Notes: a model not told the origin generated them from the letters alone. Numbered from the stretch's first letter, positions 1 to 6,689 are shown. The stretch is 56,119 nt of DNA from Thalassolituus marinus (GCF_020320395.1 NZ_JAEDAH010000088.1:87221-143339); one strand, 5' to 3'. Numbers and translations: made by a program.

Positions 1-19
1 GGTCCGACGCTCGGTAAGT

Positions 20-100
20 TCCCCGGGTAGGCAGTAGGCACTGCGGATTTAAAAGTCGTTTGTAGAAAACAGATATCTTTAAAACTGTGGGACAGCAGTG
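20..100 (+). repeat. Left copy of a window-terminal inverted repeat
   Basis: Bases 20-100 match the reverse complement of 56039-56119 at 77 of 81 positions; the inner 72 bases (29-100) match at 70 of 72. The element also has internal symmetry: GGCACTGC near its start and GCAGTGCC at its end are perfect complements, and ATTTAAAAG faces CTTTAAAACT, so it can fold into an imperfect hairpin like a miniature inverted-repeat element. It contains no ORF. It ends about 75 bp before the RidA-family gene. What the repeat family is cannot be told from one window. Confidence 0.9.
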
Positions 101-174
101 CCCTGCGCCATACTCTTTTGTCCACAGCAGTTTGCTACACTGCCATCTGATCGCATCTGTCGGAGAAGCCCTCT

Positions 175-522
175 ATGACCATTGAACGTATTGATCCTGA
201 AACCCGCTATTCAGAAGCCGTAATTGTCAACGGACTGATGTTCTGTTCCGGTATGGTGCCAGAAGTGGAAAGCGCAGATGCACGCGAGCAGACCCGCGAT
301 GTGCTGGCGCAGATCGAGCGTTTGTTAACCCGCGTGGGCAGTGACAAAAGCAAGCTGGTGGATGCCACTATTTATCTGGCCAGCCTCGATGACTACGCAG
401 CGATGAACGAAGTCTGGGATGCCTGGCTGGCACCTGGCTGTGCACCGGCCCGAGCTACGGTGGAAGCTAAGCTGGCCAGCCCCGATTGGAAGGTCGAGAT
501 TAAGGTAGTCGCGGCAGTATAA
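175..522 (+). CDS. RidA/YjgF/UK114-family protein
   Basis: This 115-residue protein spans the whole RidA (Rid/YjgF) fold. Characterised members hydrolyse reactive enamines and imines released by PLP enzymes. Against E. coli RidA, the substrate-binding arginine is kept (R93 in PARATVE, matching R105), as is the glutamate at E108 in KVEIKVVA (matching E120). The length is near the usual 115-130 residues. GGAGAAGCCCTCT precedes the ATG, so GGAG is the likely ribosome-binding site. The gene stands alone between the terminal repeat and a convergent AhpD-like gene. The exact Rid subfamily and substrate are not clear. Confidence 0.93.
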   Translation: MTIERIDPETRYSEAVIVNGLMFCSGMVPEVESADAREQTRDVLAQIERLLTRVGSDKSKLVDATIYLASLDDYAAMNEVWDAWLAPGCAPARATVEAKLASPDWKVEIKVVAAV

Positions 523-540
523 GTCGTGGCCAGAACGCAG

Positions 541-574
541 ACGGGCCAGAATAACCAGCCCGTTACTGTCTTTT
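541..574 (+). terminator. Possible terminator after the RidA-family gene
   Basis: ACGGGC (541-546) can pair with GCCCGT (558-563) over an 11-nt loop, followed by TACTGTCTTTTG. The T-run is short and interrupted, so this is a weak intrinsic terminator between two convergent genes. Confidence 0.35.
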
Positions 575-577
575 GAT

Positions 578-925
578 TTACAAGCCCTGTTGCTGATACT
601 GACTCAGGGCCTGCATCGCTTCAATGCCATACACAACGGAAGGGCCACCACCCATCAGAATAGCAACACCGACAGTCTCGGCTATTTCCTCCTTGCTGGC
701 ACCGGCCTGAAGCGAATCGTGCACATGAAACGAAATACAGCCATCACAGCGGACGGTAATCGCAATGCCAAGAGAGATCAGTTCTTTGGTTTTTTTATCC
801 AGCGCCGCGCTTTGCAGACTGGCTTCGTGCAGAGAGCCAAAGCTCTGCATAACCCCGGGAATCTCGACGCCCAGTTTTTGCATCCAGGCATTGAGTTCTT
901 TGAAGTGTTCGGGAAAGTTCTTCAT
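578..925 (-). CDS. Carboxymuconolactone decarboxylase / AhpD-like family protein
   Basis: This 115-residue all-helical protein carries the AhpD-like signature C-x-x-C-x(3)-H (CDGCISFH at about residues 60-67). The motif supplies the redox cysteine pair and proton-relay histidine in AhpD-type alkylhydroperoxidases, so a thiol peroxidase or reductase role is more likely than a true decarboxylase. A segment rich in Gly and Ala (VGVAILMGGGPSVVYG) follows, as is usual in the family. The length is typical for short CMD-family proteins. The gene is monocistronic and convergent with the RidA gene. The substrate is unknown. Confidence 0.92.
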   Translation of the reverse strand: MKNFPEHFKELNAWMQKLGVEIPGVMQSFGSLHEASLQSAALDKKTKELISLGIAITVRCDGCISFHVHDSLQAGASKEEIAETVGVAILMGGGPSVVYGIEAMQALSQYQQQGL

Positions 926-1114
926 CGCGTTTCTCCATGATCGTCGTCGGCTAGCGGCGTTTTAGTTTACGGTCTGAGTGGCGTAATCACCATCGGAGCA
1001 TCATGCAGTTTTCTGCAAGACATCCGTTGAGACAGTAGAATCTACCATCTTAATCTTCAGCCCCTGGTAAGGGTAATACCCGGAGTATTGAGTATTTATG
1101 TCAGTCTTCGGTAT

Positions 1115-1228
1115 TTACAACTCTTTTTGCCAGAACAGTGCTTTGCCCATCGCCGGGTCCAGTTCATAACCGGCAAATCCGGCAGCGCGGTAGACCTTCT
1201 GCGCGGTGATATTACCTTCCAGTATGTT
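1115..1228 (-). pseudogene. Remnant of a GNAT acetyltransferase (C-terminal 37 residues)
   Basis: The minus strand encodes only the C-terminal end of a GCN5-related N-acetyltransferase: N-I-T-A-Q-K-V-Y-R-A-A-G-F, the typical motif A/B helix (N..A..lY...GF), then Y-E-L-D-P-A-M-G-K-A-L-F-W-Q-K-E-L and stop. The acetyl-CoA loop and all upstream domain parts are missing. The upstream break coincides with a 16-bp tandem duplication (1224-1239 and 1240-1255, ATGTTATGTGRCAGCC). The rest of the interval 926-1114 shows no gene. Confidence 0.75.
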
Positions 1229-1256
1229 ATGTGGCAGCCATGTTATGTGACAGCCA

Positions 1257-1592
1257 CTATTTCTTACGCGGGTCGGTACTGTCAACCAGCAGCCAGGCGA
1301 AGTAGGCAATCATCATGGTGGGAGCGAGGAAGAAGCGGCTGTACCAGTAACCAGTATCTGCGCTGACAAAGGTATACAGTGGCACTGACGTCAGCATCAG
1401 GGTAATAAAAGCGATGTAGGTAAAGCGCGGAATATGCCAGCGTAAATCGCTGACGGGGTGCTGGTTGCGGGTAAACGCCCACTTCGCCCACAGGCGCGAC
1501 AGTGCGTACACGGTCACGCCAAAGGCCAGCAGCCACAGGCTGTCGATTACCCCAAGTTCAGACAATTCACAATCGGGCAGACAGCCAAACAC
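1257..1592 (-). CDS. Small integral membrane protein of unknown function
   Basis: This 111-residue protein has three likely membrane segments (about residues 18-34, 56-74 and 84-102), separated by short loops containing basic residues, with a charged C terminus (DSTDPRKK). I do not recognise the family. The start is GTG at 1592, with AAGG 8 nt upstream, 9 nt after the tatD stop, so it is probably the second gene of a tatD operon. Whether it relates functionally to TatD is unknown. Confidence 0.72.
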   Translation of the reverse strand: MFGCLPDCELSELGVIDSLWLLAFGVTVYALSRLWAKWAFTRNQHPVSDLRWHIPRFTYIAFITLMLTSVPLYTFVSADTGYWYSRFFLAPTMMIAYFAWLLVDSTDPRKK

Positions 1593-1601
1593 GGTTGCGC
1601 C

Positions 1602-2411
1602 TTAACCAGCCGGGAAAAATTCGCGAAGCGAATTCTGGTAGGTGGCTTTAATCACGTCGGCTATCGGCAGGTCTTTCACTTCGGCGATTTTTTCCGCTAC
1701 AAACGGCAGAAATTTCGGAGCGTTCTCAGCACCACGATACGGCACCGGTGTCAGGTAGGGGGCATCGGTTTCCAGCAACAGATTTTCCAGTGGCGTAGCG
1801 GCCACCACCTCACGCACGTTGTCGGCTTTGTTAAAGGTCACAATGCCGTTAATGCCCAGACAGAAACCCAGTTCCACCGCCAGCTGTGCCAGTTCCATTC
1901 CCGAGGTAAAGCTGTGTACCACACCTTTGCGTTTCATCTGTGGGGCGTATTCACGCAGGATGGCCATGGTGTCTTCATCGGCTTCACGGGTGTGAATCAC
2001 CACCGGCAGCTCGCTTTCCACCGCCAGCTGCAGCTGACGGGCAAACACCTGGCGCTGCACCTCACGGTCACAGTGGTCGTAGTAGTAATCCAGGCCGATC
2101 TCGCCCACGGCGACCACCTTGTCGTGAATGGCATGAGTACTGATATAGGCCGCTGCTTCGTCGTTAAACAGCGCCGCATCGTGCGGGTGAACCCCTAAGG
2201 TGCAGAACAGGTCGCTGTGCTGCTGCGCCAGATCCAGCGCCACCGGCATATTGTCCGGAGTGACACTGATGGTCATGAACTTCTCTACACCCACAGCCCG
2301 GGCCGCAGCCAGAATCTCATCGGCACTGCCTTCTTTCAGGTAGTCGAGATGAAAGTGGGTCTCAATGATCGGCAGACCATAGTGGGTAATGTCGCGTTTC
2401 TTCTTACTCAT
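1602..2411 (-). CDS. tatD: TatD-family metal-dependent hydrolase
   Basis: This is a full-length TatD (YcfH/TatD) TIM-barrel hydrolase of 269 residues. The metal-binding signatures are in order: E-T-H-F-H-L-D-Y near residue 17, G-E-I-G-L-D-Y in the middle, V-I-H-T-R-E-A, and L-L-L-E-T-D-A-P-Y-L-T-P near residue 210. Characterised members are Mg-dependent 3'-5' DNases or RNases, but substrates vary. The N-terminal part MSKKKRDITHYGLP precedes the first metal motif. The first 60 codons and the promoter region are duplicated 1258 bp upstream (3489-3731), so this copy is intact but its original upstream sequence has been displaced by inserted DNA. Confidence 0.95.
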   Translation of the reverse strand: MSKKKRDITHYGLPIIETHFHLDYLKEGSADEILAAARAVGVEKFMTISVTPDNMPVALDLAQQHSDLFCTLGVHPHDAALFNDEAAAYISTHAIHDKVVAVGEIGLDYYYDHCDREVQRQVFARQLQLAVESELPVVIHTREADEDTMAILREYAPQMKRKGVVHSFTSGMELAQLAVELGFCLGINGIVTFNKADNVREVVAATPLENLLLETDAPYLTPVPYRGAENAPKFLPFVAEKIAEVKDLPIADVIKATYQNSLREFFPAG

Positions 2412-2473
2412 GAGTCAGGATCTGGCTGTGGATAACGGCGTGATTATAGCGGCTTGGGGGAAGGACATACACT
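2231..2473. repeat. tatD: Direct repeat, copy 1 (tatD 5' end plus upstream region)
   Basis: Bases 2231-2473 match 3489-3731 in the same orientation with 5 differences in 243. The repeat covers the first 60 codons of tatD and 62 bases upstream of its ATG. Between the copies lies a bicistronic toxin-like module. This is the hallmark of an insertion that regenerates the 5' end of its target gene, or of a segmental duplication with an insert. Confidence 0.97.
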
Positions 2474-2723
2474 ATGCGAGTTATGGCGGAGGCTGTTGAG
2501 CAAAGCCTGAAGTTAGTACCTGGTTCGTAAGATCTGTATGCATTTGTAGCGTGTATACTCGCTGCGGGAACTCTGTGCGGATTTCATTCTGATAAATAGG
2601 TAAATGGTAGTGGTGATCGTCGCGGATTAGGTCGGTAGACTCAATGCCAGGCTTAGAAATGAAATCAAATATGAAGCCAGTGAACGGTTAATGTTTGGAA
2701 TCGCTGAACCATAAGGAGATGGA

Positions 2724-3200
2724 GTGGAACAGTTTAAAACAACGGAAGACTTAAGAGATGCAATACAGCGACTGAGCCAATGGTTTGCCAGGCCAATTGT
2801 AGAAGGCGAGCACCCAACATTGCATCTCAATCCAAAAAGTTCTAACCGGGAAGTTGTGAATGGTATCCAAAGGGACGATTATATTTTCTCGGGCTGCGGG
2901 AACTGGATTATTCCTTCCTCTGAGCATGGTCTGTCATTTTCTGCTCACTGGCAGCACCTGAAGGGTATTCATCGAATGAAGTCTAAACGAAACCCTGAAC
3001 AAAGAGTTCACGTGTATTGGGTACTGGAAAAGGCAGATATTCCTGATGGATTGGAGTTTATTGCCGATCCCAGAGACAAAAAGAAGCAGCACTATCTTCT
3101 TGCTGCAACTAAGAGAATGACCGTTTCAGAGCTTCGTTCAAAACTTGAGTGGGTTGCTGATAGAATGTCTGTAATTCGGGATGCACAGGATGCGTTATGA
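2724..3200 (+). CDS. Putative Tse2-like toxin (ADP-ribosyltransferase-like fold)
   Basis: This 158-residue protein starts at GTG with AAGGAG 5 nt upstream. I did not recognise the N terminus. The C-terminal half aligns by eye with Pseudomonas Tse2: D-I-P-x-x-L, a D five residues after that L, H-Y, then M and two leucines, with the same spacing apart from a 2-residue gap. In this protein these are DIPDGLEFIAD, HYLLAATKRM and L-x-x-x-L. The upstream block GLSFSAHWQHLKGIHRM resembles the GvS-type segment of the same family. It overlaps the next gene by 4 bp (ATGA), so the two are translationally coupled. A decayed paralogue lies at 5322-5808. The Tse2 link is from memory of that sequence; the alternative is an uncharacterised cassette protein family. 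Confidence 0.6.
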   Translation: MEQFKTTEDLRDAIQRLSQWFARPIVEGEHPTLHLNPKSSNREVVNGIQRDDYIFSGCGNWIIPSSEHGLSFSAHWQHLKGIHRMKSKRNPEQRVHVYWVLEKADIPDGLEFIADPRDKKKQHYLLAATKRMTVSELRSKLEWVADRMSVIRDAQDAL

Positions 3201-3463
3201 TTGATTTTAAAGATATAAAAGAGAAAGAAATTTTAATCGATTTTGCCAATGAATTTGGTGATTCAAAAATTTCTGAAGTTATTGAATCTGGCGTTTCCTC
3301 CGAAGAGGAAGCTTCAGCTTTGGCAAAGTTCTACTGGAAAATAGTAGATGAGACGGTTGATAGGAAAGATATGGATTATGTTCTGGAAAAGATATACACC
3401 ACATTACATATTCATTGTGGTAACGCAGGCTATTCAGATGTTTGGGATAACGAGATTCCTTAG
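3197..3463 (+). CDS. Small acidic protein, probable partner (antitoxin/immunity) of the Tse2-like protein
   Basis: This 88-residue, acidic, predominantly helical protein is encoded immediately downstream of the toxin-like gene, its ATG overlapping that gene's TGA. It is homologous to the 101-residue protein at 5805-6110: both share a core of the form I-x-E-S-G-x-x-S-E-(E/D)-x-A ... F-x-W-K-x-(V/I)-D and a C-terminal G-Y-S-x-(V/I)-W-(D/E). The conserved gene order and coupling argue for a two-gene addiction or effector-immunity pair, and small acidic size suits an antitoxin. No known antitoxin family was recognised, so the role is inference. Confidence 0.65.
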   Translation: MIDFKDIKEKEILIDFANEFGDSKISEVIESGVSSEEEASALAKFYWKIVDETVDRKDMDYVLEKIYTTLHIHCGNAGYSDVWDNEIP

Positions 3464-3480
3464 CTCTATTCTCAATATTT

Positions 3481-3669
3481 CTATGCCCGATCCAGCGCCA
3501 CCGGCATATTGTCCGGAGTGACACTGATGGTCATGAACTTCTCCACGCCCACAGCCCGGGCCGCAGCCAGAATCTCATCGGTGCTGCCTTCTTTCAGGTA
3601 GTCGAGATGAAAGTGGGTCTCAATGATCGGCAGACCATAGTGGGTAATGTCGCGTTTCTTCTTACTCAT
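3481..3669 (-). pseudogene. tatD: Truncated duplicate of tatD (first 60 codons)
   Basis: The minus strand reads the first 60 residues of TatD, including the H-F-H-L-D metal motif, with one substitution (SADE to STDE) and then ends in R-A-stop where the repeat meets foreign sequence. The 62 bases upstream of its start match those of the intact copy, so it may still carry the original tatD promoter. It lacks nearly all of the active site and cannot be functional. It is copy 2 of the 243-bp direct repeat. Confidence 0.95.
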
Positions 3670-3731
3670 GAGTCAGGATCTGGCTGTGGATAACGGCGTG
3701 ATTATAGCGGCTTGAGGGAAGGACATACACT
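3489..3731. repeat. Direct repeat, copy 2 (tatD 5' end plus upstream region)
   Basis: This is the partner of 2231-2473: same orientation, offset 1258 bp, 238 of 243 identical. Four of the five differences fall in the tatD coding part and only one changes an amino acid, so the copies have diverged a little or come from related strains. Confidence 0.97.
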
Positions 3732-3888
3732 GCCAAAACCAGTACTTGTTACCTAGTCTGTCAAGCTGAGTTTTCTGTTATTAATGACAGTCAGTGATCA
3801 GAGTATTGAACTCAGGGCGTAGGTTTCAGGGGCATTGATTTCAGGTAGCTTCGCTGCTGTTGCTTGTGGCTGAGCGAATGTAAAGACG

Positions 3889-3908
3889 TACTGTTTGAGT
3901 AAACAGTA
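3889..3908. promoter_or_regulatory. LexA (SOS) box
   Basis: TACTGT-TTGAGTAA-ACAGTA is a 20-bp operator that fits the gammaproteobacterial LexA consensus CTGT-N8-ACAG, extended by the preferred TA on both sides. A second perfect inverted repeat, CCAGATT-ACACGG-AATCTGG, follows at 3915-3934. The interval 3732-4044 holds no convincing gene. The box lies upstream of the cassette genes and about 220 bp from the start of the tatD fragment. Integron integrase promoters often carry LexA boxes, but no intI is visible here; either direction of transcription is possible. Confidence 0.7.
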
Positions 3909-4044
3909 TATTTTCCAGATTACACGGAATCTGGCACGCTTTGCATTCGAGTGTACGCGTTTTGCCAGAGCAGGGGATGATTAACCCGTTGAATATCAGT
4001 TGGTCAGAAATTTGGTTTACAAGTTTATGTGCGCAGGAAAACCG

Positions 4045-4182
4045 AATTAACAGGCGTGCGCGTTTTTTTGGAAGGGACTTTTGAGTTATGGAAGATTTTT
4101 CAGGCTGGTCAATAAGTTACGTGGGAAATCTCGAAAGAGACTCCCAGGATAAGTGCGCACGCACACTAATAAGCTGTTAAGC
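4045..4182 (+). other. Degenerate attC-like site (A)
   Basis: The 3' end is a canonical core site, GTTAAGC at 4176-4182, directly before a cassette gene as in integron arrays. At the 5' end, AATTAACAG at 4045-4053 mirrors it, and TTAACAG plus GCGTGCGC can pair with the 3' end. The two stems are offset by about 10 nt and the left core departs from RYYYAAC, so this site is less certain than the next three. Confidence 0.45.
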
Positions 4183-4200
4183 GTAAAAAGGAAAAGGACA

Positions 4201-4710
4201 TTGGCACCGTCAGAGCATCATAAAGAAGTAGCCATTTTTCTAAAAAATGAATTCGATGGCGAAGCTAAGATGACTGCATATCGTGATAATAAAGGTTCAA
4301 ACCCAATTCCTATCGGTGAGTTTGGCTCTTCTAAACATAAGTTATTTTCAACTATTGGTGCGTTCGATATGTCCCTAAAATTACCTCCCGGTAATTACGA
4401 GTTCGCCTCATATGGCAACCTGGAATGGCTGCCTAATGTACTAGCATCATCAATTTATTGGTTAAAAGAAAGGTCGTGTAGTGAATGGCCTCTCGTATGT
4501 GAAGATGTGGTTAAACATAATGCCAAAAGCACATATCGCCATATGGCTTTTATACCATCAGCCTTTTCACTAAAAGTATCAAATGGCCAAATAATACAAT
4601 GGTTGCTTGGTGTGCCCATAACTGATGAGGAAATTAGTATTACGGTTAGTCAAGTGTTAGAAAAAGCAAAATCTGTTTATCCGGAGTGGCTGTTCCATGA
4701 AAACGCTTAA
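4201..4710 (+). CDS. Cassette-encoded SUFU-like (suppressor of fused domain) protein
   Basis: This protein of about 169 residues has the layout of bacterial suppressor-of-fused domain proteins: a Y-E-F-A-S-Y-G-N segment, then L-P-N-V-L-A-S-S-I-Y-W-L-K-E, a long middle with H-M-A-F-I-P-S-A-F, and a closing W-L-L-G-V-P-I-T-D-E-E-I, the typical PItdeE end motif. Such domains are recurrent immunity proteins of polymorphic toxin systems. I chose TTG at 4201 with AAAGGA 8 nt upstream; an in-frame GTG at 4153 would begin inside the attC-like site. The gene ends inside the next attC site, as cassette genes do. AT-rich codon use contrasts with the flanking chromosome. Confidence 0.65.
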   Translation: MAPSEHHKEVAIFLKNEFDGEAKMTAYRDNKGSNPIPIGEFGSSKHKLFSTIGAFDMSLKLPPGNYEFASYGNLEWLPNVLASSIYWLKERSCSEWPLVCEDVVKHNAKSTYRHMAFIPSAFSLKVSNGQIIQWLLGVPITDEEISITVSQVLEKAKSVYPEWLFHENA

Positions 4711-4785
4711 CAAGCGGGTCAAGTTCGCTCCCGTTGGTCGCAGGGACCGCCAAAAAGCGGCGGTCCCTTACCCTAGTCGTTAAGC
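4705..4785 (+). other. attC recombination site (B)
   Basis: This 81-bp site opens with GCTTAAC (RYYYAAC core) overlapping the preceding stop codon and closes with GTTAAGC (GTTRRRY core). Inside, AGGGACCGC pairs with GCGGTCCCT around CAAAAAGCG-type loop sequence, and CAAGCGGGTC...CGTTGG-type text is typical of integron attC sites. It separates the SUFU-like and ankyrin cassettes. Confidence 0.88.
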
Positions 4786-4800
4786 ATCAAGGAGAGAGCA

Positions 4801-5226
4801 TTGGTAGGAAAGGTACCTAAGAGAAATCCAAGAAAAGGAATTGATGAATACGGCAGAACTAAGGTTCACTATGCAGAAACTTCCTCTGAAATTGAAAAAC
4901 TAGTTAACGAGGGCGCTGATATTAATCTTCAAGATGATAATGGTTGGTGTCCTCTGCATTTCTATGCACAAGTAAATAACGCAGAGGCTATACAAAAGGC
5001 TTTGGAGTTAGGTGCTGATCCCAATCTTACAGATTCCCACGGTAACGGCCCACTATGGACCGCTACAATGAATTCCAGAGGAGAATATGGTTGCGTGGTC
5101 GCATTGTTAAAGGCTGGCGCCAATCCCAACCTAGAGAATAAACACGGTAGGAGCCCTATTGATATGGCAAATACTATACAAGGTGGGCTTGATGATATTT
5201 ATGCACAGTACAAGAAAAATGCTTAA
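4801..5226 (+). CDS. Cassette-encoded ankyrin-repeat protein
   Basis: This 141-residue protein has about three ankyrin repeats. The clearest are N-E-G-A-D-I-N-L-Q-D-D-N-G-W-C-P-L-H at about residues 37-54, A-L-E-L-G-A-D-P-N-L-T-D-S-H-G-N-G-P-L-W at about 67-86, and L-K-A-G-A-N-P-N-L-E-N-K-H-G-R-S-P-I at about 105-122. The N terminus is basic and there is no signal peptide, so it is probably a cytoplasmic protein-binding protein. The start is TTG with AAGGAG 6 nt upstream, 15 bp after an attC site; its stop lies in the next attC. Small ankyrin proteins of this kind can act as immunity proteins, but that is not shown here. Confidence 0.88.
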   Translation: MVGKVPKRNPRKGIDEYGRTKVHYAETSSEIEKLVNEGADINLQDDNGWCPLHFYAQVNNAEAIQKALELGADPNLTDSHGNGPLWTATMNSRGEYGCVVALLKAGANPNLENKHGRSPIDMANTIQGGLDDIYAQYKKNA

Positions 5227-5298
5227 CAAGGCCATGAACGATCGGGCATTACATGCCCTGGACCTCGCTACGCTCGGCCCGTTATGGCGGCGTTAAAT
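5221..5298 (+). other. attC recombination site (C)
   Basis: This 78-bp site begins GCTTAAC over the end of the ankyrin gene and ends GTTAAAT, both fitting the integron core consensus. GGGCAT-TAC-ATGCCC forms the central hairpin, and GACCTCGCTACGCTCGG is common attC spacer text. Confidence 0.87.
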
Positions 5299-5321
5299 TT
5301 TTAAGATCGGATGTTTTAGAC

Positions 5322-5808
5322 ATGGATGAGACCAAGCAATTCAAATGCCTCACTGACTTGAGGGAAATAATCAGCGAGCTAGATGGATATTATGCAAGAC
5401 CCACAGTCCGTGGGCAGAATCCGACGCTATATCCCGAAGTTTCTAACGGAATATATCGTACAGTTTGCGGCATTCGGGTCTGTGATTACACCTTATCTGA
5501 AGATGGTCAATGGGTTCTTCCAGACGATCAGATGGGGTTGTCATTTTCTTCAAGCTGGCAGCATCTTAAAAGTGCGCATAAAATGGTCTCTCGTGGCACA
5601 GTAAGAATGTAGATGTGTTTTGGGTGTTATCTAGAGCCGACATTCCAGCAGGCTTGTCATTTCAACCTGATAGACGGGCTTCGAAGTCGCAAAAGGTCAT
5701 TATTTGTTAACGGTAAATGAGCGGATGAAAATTAGTTCCCTCGTTGAAAAACTCAAGTGGATAGCCGATCGGATGTCCGTTATTGAAGATGCGGGAGTAA
5801 CGTTGTGA
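5322..5808 (+). pseudogene. Frameshifted paralogue of the Tse2-like toxin
   Basis: The reading frame from ATG 5322 matches the protein at 2724-3200 (R-P-T-V-x-G-x-N-P-T-L, V-S-N-G-I, G-L-S-F-S-S-S-W-Q-H-L-K), then stops near 5612. Homology continues in a second frame as V-D-V-F-W-V-L-S-R-A-D-I-P-A-G-L and, after another shift near 5697, in a third frame as H-Y-L-L-T-V-N-E-R-M ... L-K-W-I-A-D-R-M-S-V-I-E-D. Two frameshifts therefore interrupt a once full-length gene. Its final TGA still overlaps the intact partner gene, so the module has lost the toxin but kept the partner. Confidence 0.85.
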
Positions 5809-6110
5809 TTTTAACATTTAGATATTCTCATGTTCGTGATCTTGTTTCTTATTATGCAAATAAACTTTCTGACAAAAAAGTTCTAGGAATTCTTGAATCC
5901 GGTTTGCAGTCTGAAGATGATGCAAAGTACTTTAGCTATTTCATTTGGAAGATGATCGATATGATGGCTGAAGATCGAGAGAATGGTATCGAGGTTCTAG
6001 GTGGTAGTGATAATACGTCAATGTTGCCTGATGTTTCTTATGAATTAGATGTCTTGATGTCAGATAGCGGATATAGCCAAATATGGGAGGATATTTCTGA
6101 TGAAGCATAA
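5805..6110 (+). CDS. Paralogue of the small acidic partner protein
   Basis: This 101-residue acidic helical protein is related to the 88-residue protein at 3197-3463 (I-L-E-S-G-L-x-S-E-D-D-A, F-x-W-K-M-I-D, and G-Y-S-Q-I-W-E-D). It has an extra loop around residues 55-75. The GTG start overlaps the end of the decayed toxin gene by 4 bp (GTGA), repeating the coupling seen in the first module. The frame is intact although its upstream partner is broken, which suits an antitoxin that can still neutralise the copy-1 toxin. That function is inferred. Confidence 0.65.
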   Translation: MILTFRYSHVRDLVSYYANKLSDKKVLGILESGLQSEDDAKYFSYFIWKMIDMMAEDRENGIEVLGGSDNTSMLPDVSYELDVLMSDSGYSQIWEDISDEA

Positions 6111-6201
6111 ATTTAACAAGCCTCTTAAACCCATTACGGCCAAAAAAAAGCATGGCCGTAACTAGGACTAGCTCCGCTCGCCGTCTAGTGGGGCGTTATG
6201 C
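6111..6201 (+). other. attC recombination site (D)
   Basis: This 91-bp site starts ATTTAAC immediately after the partner gene's stop and ends GTTATGC, the classical cassette core. ATTACGGCC pairs with GGCCGTAAC across an A-rich loop. It is the last attC in the array: the following gene has no attC after it. Confidence 0.88.
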
Positions 6202-6266
6202 GGTTATTATTATATCCAAATTTTTCTGTATGATAGCTTTCATGATTGAAAATTTTGTAAGGAACT

Positions 6267-6689
6267 ATGATGAAAAAGCACAGAATGTTTTGTTTAAAAC
6301 GTGAGTCTGTTAAAGAAGTGCCAGGCATTGAAAAGTGGACGCTAAAAAAATTAGTCAACCCAGATGATCCCGAATCTAATTCTATTTCTCCAATAAAGAT
6401 TTCATCAATGAGAAAAATATTTGGGGATTTTCAATTGGGAGATACGATGTTGTCAGTTACACAGGAACATCGATTCGGTCAGCCACCACGGGAAATATGT
6501 TTCTCTTTGGAACTTCAAGGAATACATGGTGATGCGATTCTATACAGCATAAATAATGATAAAATGGCACTTTTAAGTGGAGAAATAGGCAGTCCAGAAG
6601 GAAGAATGTTTGAATTGCCTTCTAAACCAGGGGATTCACAGGCTGTAATTGAATGGCTCGAAGGACTTTCGAGAAGTACTTACTGGTAG
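6267..6689 (+). CDS. Unknown cassette-like protein, 140 residues
   Basis: I do not recognise this protein. It has no signal peptide or membrane segment; it is a mixed alpha/beta, soluble-looking protein ending E-W-L-E-G-L-S-R-S-T-Y-W. The start is ATG 6267 (AAGGA 3 nt away) or, with better spacing, ATG 6270. It follows an attC core by 65 bp and has the same AT-rich composition as the other cassettes, so it is probably the terminal cassette. No attC follows it; the sequence runs straight into the ribH terminator, so its own recombination site seems lost. Confidence 0.62.
   Translation: MMKKHRMFCLKRESVKEVPGIEKWTLKKLVNPDDPESNSISPIKISSMRKIFGDFQLGDTMLSVTQEHRFGQPPREICFSLELQGIHGDAILYSINNDKMALLSGEIGSPEGRMFELPSKPGDSQAVIEWLEGLSRSTYW

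Noticed and set aside
1458-2198. A 246-codon plus-strand ORF antisense to tatD.
   Set aside because: Shadow of tatD; His/Gln-rich sequence without domain features.
3731-3888. A remnant of intI (integron integrase) left of the LexA box.
   Set aside because: The minus-strand frames are short and show no tyrosine recombinase motifs.
3977-4084. A 36-codon ORF downstream of the LexA box (MINPLNISWSEIW...), and a 29-codon ORF at 4088-4177.
   Set aside because: No homology or hydrophobic toxin-like pattern, and both overlap the attC-like site A; kept out as unsupported.
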